From: Osedax fenrisi
Taxonomy: Eukaryota > Annelida > Polychaeta > Sabellida > Siboglinidae
Reading direction: 5' to 3'
DNA length: 64,000 bases
Assembly: GCA_964019155.1 (NCBI GenBank)
Contig: OZ025243.1
Location: forward strand, 13,731,944-13,795,943
Shown: positions 59,555 to 64,000 of the stretch, piece after piece
Numbering within the stretch: position 1 is the stretch's first letter
Layout of the letters: each line of letters begins with the position of its first letter
Made by a program: the position numbers and the translations under genes
Notes under the pieces: generated by a model
Databases searched by the model: none
Seen by the model: the letters and a program-made list of their open reading frames with translations, nothing else
What the model was told of the DNA's origin: nothing

Positions 59555-59640
59555 TTATATATAAATTTTAAAAAATTAAAAAAATATATATATATATGTA
59601 CATAAGTTAATAGTAATAATAATATGAATTAAATAATAGT
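59213..59640. other. AT-rich stretch with an A-run
   Basis: It contains a 25-base A homopolymer at about 59530-59554, perhaps the tail of an unidentified retroposed sequence. No gene was recognised. Confidence 0.4.
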
Positions 59641-59689
59641 ACGGGATAATAGTAATACGAATTGTGAGTGTACATGATCTTTATATCAG

Positions 59690-59789
59690 GGAGAGTGGTC
59701 CTCCGATACAGCAGATGATCATAGATGATACCGATCCGTGTAAACAGAATGTCGTCGAGTATTCGCGTGTATTCTGGCAGATTCACTTT
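59690..59789 (+). CDS. Candidate isolated exon, function unknown
   Basis: The acceptor tttatatcag precedes 59690 and the donor gtatgt follows 59789. The 100 bases are GC-richer than their surroundings and open in one frame, encoding a piece with IIDDTDPCKQNVVEY and SRVFWQIHF. An alternative donor gtaagt follows at about 59800. I do not recognise the protein and found no partner exons. It could be an exon of an unseen gene on the plus strand or a repeat fragment. Confidence 0.3.
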
Positions 59790-59869
59790 GTATGTTCTTG
59801 TAAGTTCTTGTATGTTGTATTCAGTAGTCGTATTCCATATAGTACCACGTTTCAGATTGACTAAATGTA

Positions 59870-61950
59870 TAAAAGGTAGAGCAGCAGGATGTATCCGTTA
59901 ATGGTTAATAGTGGCTAACCTTATATTGAAGGTAGGTAGGTGACACTACCTAAGGCGCGGCTCCCAGAGGATATCTCCGGGGTATGAAGATTATAGATCG
60001 TATGATATATTTTAATTATAATTACTAAAAGTTAATTATAATTAATGAGTGTAAAATATAATTCTATAATCTTTGTGATTATTATTTATTTGTTTATTAT
60101 TTATTTATTTATTTTTATTTTTTTTTCTAAAGCTTAAAACAAATCCTAAATATAATTGTATCTAAATAATAAATAAATATACATTAAAATGCGTTATACG
60201 CTATGATATATTTCAAACATGTAGGATAATAATATTTAATTAATATTAATATTATATATACTATAAAAAATATATAAATACATACTTATTTTTAATGTAA
60301 AAATCTAATTAAAGGATATTTATTAGCGAAAGTAAATAAAGCGACTTTAATTTGGTTGCTATTATGGTTGCTATTTATATATATGAAAATATGAGATTAT
60401 TTTACGACGCGAGTCTGAATTTAAGTTAATAAACTATATACTATAGTATATACTATAGTGTATAGTACTATATATTAATATAGTATGGGAGTGAAGGTTT
60501 GTATGAACAAGTGTCTTGCATGATCCATCTGAGATAAATATTATATGTTTATAAGAATTATTATTTTTAATGAACTAGTTTAAACTATGAAGAATTATTC
60601 ATATATAGTTGCTATATTATCGGAAACGATTTTTATTATTTAAATATAGATAATTAAAATGTTATCATAATTTAATATAAAATACAATTAAAAGTAACAA
60701 TTCCACATAAGATGAATACCATTACAATATATTTAATAATCATTTGATTTAGTTTCATGTTATATATTTATATATATTATGTTCCTATATAATGAAGTGA
60801 ATATTCATATACATTAATTTAAAATATAATACATAACTATTATAATATTATTAAACAATAACAATATATGAAATGGGGTTAAATGAACCTTAACACGGGG
60901 TTATATGAACACTATTCATATAAGCGATAATGATATTATATCTTGTATTATATGCACAGAAATTATTGAAGATTACACTGAAAATTCATTCCAATGCATC
61001 CACCATTTATAATACCCTTATGTGCCGATAATGACTTAATTAATGTTAATATATTAACATTATTATTAAATAAATGTTTAAAAATAATATTATTTAATAA
61101 TCAGTGTCGTAATAGTAATTTTTATGTCCTTATTAATTAAATATCGTATCACTATTATAATTAATTTAATCTTCAAAATTCTTAATTATAATTAATCTAG
61201 AGATTTTTTGCCAATATGGACATCTTCATTAAAGTCGTTGGGGTTGAATGAACTAGGGTTGAAATAGGGTTGCATGAACTTTACAAAATTAACTTTTCTA
61301 TTGAAATTAAGTAACCCTATATGTATTAATGATATCTAAAACTTTAATACAGTAACTAGATAACATTATAATATATATAATATAATTTAAATTAAAAAAA
61401 TAGATTATTGCCATAATGTTAGCACTTTACAAAAACATTATCATATAACCATACTCTTCCCTATATACATGCTTTTCTGAAGGAACAGATTTGTTCTTAG
61501 GTAAATTCGTAAAATTATTTATATATATATAATATTATTTATAAATAGCCAACGAATAATTTATAAAAAAAAATGTCCCTATATATTTTCGAAAATGACA
61601 CTTATTTAACATATAGTATTTATGAAAAATATTTCTTTTTAAAAAAATTAAGATCTATTAGAATTATAAATTACTCAATTACAATGTAATAATTATTTAA
61701 TAATCATTAATTAATAATAATTAATGATATTAGATTAGTAAACTATTTAATAAACATTTATTAAGTAATTATTTGTAATTAATTAAGTAATTATTATTTA
61801 TTAATTGTGTGTTAATTAATTATTAATATATTAATATATCTTTTATTTTATTTCCGTTAAATTGTTAATGCATATTATTAAAAGATTTGAAGTTTTCAAG
61901 AACATATATACATATTTGAGGTGAGAAGTTACCAAGATCAGCTATAATTT
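59870..61950. other. AT-rich intergenic stretch with a GGGGTTNAATGAAC repeat region
   Basis: Bases 60874-60920 and 61247-61290 carry several variants of ggggttaaatgaac, giving a third repeat type with a reiterated GGG-containing motif near both ends. ctaaggcgcggctcccag at 59949 echoes 32333. Nothing else was recognised. Confidence 0.45.
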
Positions 61951-62017
61951 TTTCTTTGATTCTGTGAATACTCTCTATCTATAGCTATACTACAATTGAT
62001 ATTTCGAATCTATTGAT

Positions 62018-62420
62018 ATGAATTGTGTTCATTGTAATAAATGTATAACTGATAAAGCTAATACAATTACCTGTAATATATGTAATCATCATTTACATTT
62101 TACTTGTCTTAATAAGTATGGCTTAACTTTCACACCCGTGGAATTCTACCAAACCATCTAAAATTATATTGAATTATTAAATTATAATCTGATTATATTT
62201 CAGTGTAAGAACTGTAAAGACAATACATATGTTAATAATACAGATAAATCTAATTCAAATTCATACTCAGAAATCAATGATTGCATCATTAATAAATTTG
62301 GTAAATTACATATAGATTTAAATAGTTTGAATAGTCAGTTTTCTTCATATTCTTCTAGCTCTAATAACTCAACAATTCTTAATTATATTTTAACGTCATA
62401 TCCACACTTCCTGATACCTT
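62018..62420 (+). pseudogene. LINE ORF1 with PHD-like zinc finger, broken
   Basis: From the ATG at 62018 one reads CVHCNKCITDKANTITCNIC followed by NHHLHFTCLNKYG, a Cys/His series of PHD type. The frame stops at 62159-62161. The last cysteine pair (FQCKNCKDN, about 62200) lies in another frame, so there is a frameshift. A Ser/Asn-rich stretch follows. PHD-bearing ORF1 proteins occur in CR1/L2-type LINEs, where they are thought to bind the element's RNA. Confidence 0.65.
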
Positions 62421-62927
62421 AAATAAATCGAGTTCTAAATCATTCAGCGATGTCGTTAAGTCCGCATTACCCATTCATATACTGCTTCAAAAACAACCCC
62501 TAAAATTCATTTATGTTCTTCTCAACCTTCGGTTATTATTGAACATATTTCACCTACAAACAGGAATCTAACATACATTAACTCTTTATTTAAACAACTT
62601 GAACTAGATCATAACACCATCACTGAGTACTCTTTTATATCCCACTATGCAAACTTAGTACTCTCATCAACATTCACTACTGATAGTTTACTAAACTTTA
62701 TATTTTCTCTTCATTTAACTGATTTCAAAACATTATTTATTCGTCCTTTTATTCCCAGTGATACAATTAAGATTGGTCGTATATACTTTCATTCATCCAA
62801 ATCTATCATGACGAAATACAAGTATGTGTTTAGTAGGTATAAACTATCATATTAACTTCGTTTATTCACTACTAACAGTAATTCTGACATAAAATTAATC
62901 GACTGGAAATAGAATCCGTATATCCAG

Positions 62928-63923
62928 ATGATAATGAATGTATTCAATGGTCTAATTCATTTGAGAATTATTGTAAAAATGCTACTAAAAACAGATCTTC
63001 TTCCTCTTCTTCTTATTCTTCTAAATGACATTACACCCATAATAATAATATTTATTTCAGTTAATTACTTTAGATCTGTACGGAATAAAGTTGGTAGTAT
63101 AGCTCAATCTATTATTAACTCTAAATGTTTAATTACTGCAATCACTGAAACATGGTTGACTGATAATGACTCTGCATTATCATTGCAATTAACTTCTCGA
63201 GGATATAATGTAATTCTTGCGAATAGATCGACGCCTTCTCGTGGTGGTGGTCTTTCACTTGTATATTCATCTAATTTGAAACTTGTATTCTCTACCATTC
63301 CTTCTGTTTCTTCATAGTAAATGTTGATCTGCCATCTCAGATTTTCATCGTATACAATACATATTGTTCTTATTTACCGTCCCCATTCTTCTAGCATAAC
63401 TGCATTTTTCGATGACCTTACGTATATTTTTGAATCTTTTTCTTCTGATAATACAATTATTCTTGGTGATTTCAATATACAATATAATTCTTCTAATACT
63501 CCTGCATCATCTTTAAAATGTATGCTTTATGAGTTCTCTCTAACGCAACATAAACATTTCCCCACTAACACTAACTGCAACTGTTTCGATCTAGTTATAT
63601 CACCATCCTCGTCTAAACTTGTCTCATCTCCTTTTCAAAGCTTTATAATCTCTGATCATTTTGCAGTTACATTTGAGTTGCTATTGCCAACTTTTGAAAT
63701 TCCTCGACCAGTAAGTTCATTTAGAAAGATATCTGCTATTACTATAATTATTTTGTTAGATCCGTTTGTTATCAACTCGATATACATCAGTGGCATATCT
63801 TACCTGACTCTCTCTTTGACAATTTTAACTCAGCTGTTTCGAATTCTCTTGAATTATGTGCACCTATTACTGAATCCCCCAATTGATCATATTCCAAATC
63901 TTTTTGGTTTAGTAATGAGCTAG
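62928..63923 (+). pseudogene. LINE ORF2 endonuclease, broken by a frameshift
   Basis: Bases 62928-63317 encode the first half (IINSKCLITAITETWL, then RSTPSRGGGLSLVYS) and stop at 63315-63317. Bases 63321-63923, in a different frame, continue with VLIYRPHSSSITAFFDDL, NTIILGDFNIQYNSSN, FIISDHFAVTFELL and SSFRKISAI. These are the APE-type catalytic blocks in order, with at least one frameshift. The reverse transcriptase would lie beyond the edge. Confidence 0.8.
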
Positions 63924-64000
63924 TTAATCTATAGATTACGTATACGTCGTTCACTTAGACGACTACAAACAAAATACCAATCGACCAACCTTTATGCCGA

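Larger units (their letters stand above)
61960..64000 (+). mobile_element. Decayed LINE (L2/CR1-like) with ORF1 and ORF2, runs off right edge
   Basis: The order is a PHD-like ORF1 region (62018-62420), a linker with several frames, then ORF2 endonuclease (about 62928-63923) running toward the window end. It is of the same family as the remnant at 45900-47960. Confidence 0.8.

Overview
The window is nuclear DNA of a metazoan, very probably an invertebrate. It is very AT-rich and full of (TA)n, (ATT)n, (TC)n, (CA)n and (GAT)n arrays. Its genes are split into short GC-richer exons, it holds animal-type non-LTR retrotransposons and small inverted-repeat elements, and its clearest gene, UNC79, is animal-specific. 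The species cannot be named from sequence alone. Exon limits below come from reading splice sites, phase and conserved protein blocks by eye.

Layout: 1-2480 is a LINE on the minus strand, running off the left edge, with an ORF open for all 705 visible codons. 3089-13195 (+) is the 3' part of UNC79, the large cytoplasmic subunit of the NALCN sodium-leak channel complex: 19 well supported exons plus one candidate. 13271-20450 is intergenic and repeat-dominated, with a cluster of about 1-kb elements carrying TGTCCGTATT motifs, two of them head to head. 20718-29154 (+) is a complete 12-exon secreted M14 metallocarboxypeptidase gene with TATA box, signal peptide, propeptide, full zinc and catalytic set, and poly(A) signal. 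29200-51800 is gene-poor: decayed LINEs (35440-36430, 43060-43760, 45900-47960), a hAT-like unit with CAGGCCCGTAGCCA ends (45310-48441), several MITE-like elements, a tRNA-like SINE candidate, and long simple repeats. 51861-54983 (-) holds three exons, each one EGF-like domain, of an extracellular or membrane protein whose two ends are not seen. 56160-59212 (-) is a LINE with only two visible lesions, ending in a long (TAA)n tract. 61960-64000 (+) is a decayed LINE with a PHD-like ORF1 and an endonuclease ORF2.

The three host genes share no pathway: neuronal leak current, secreted proteolysis, and extracellular adhesion or signalling. They do share an unusual 5' splice site. Of 31 donors placed with reasonable confidence, 20 begin GTT, 8 GTA, 3 GTC and none GTG, against the usual GTR consensus.

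The most unusual observations are that donor bias, two 37-38-bp palindromes each flanked by a perfect 8-bp direct repeat (they look like hAT-type insertions reduced to little more than two terminal repeats), and related repeat families that keep a scaffold but differ in a short reiterated motif.
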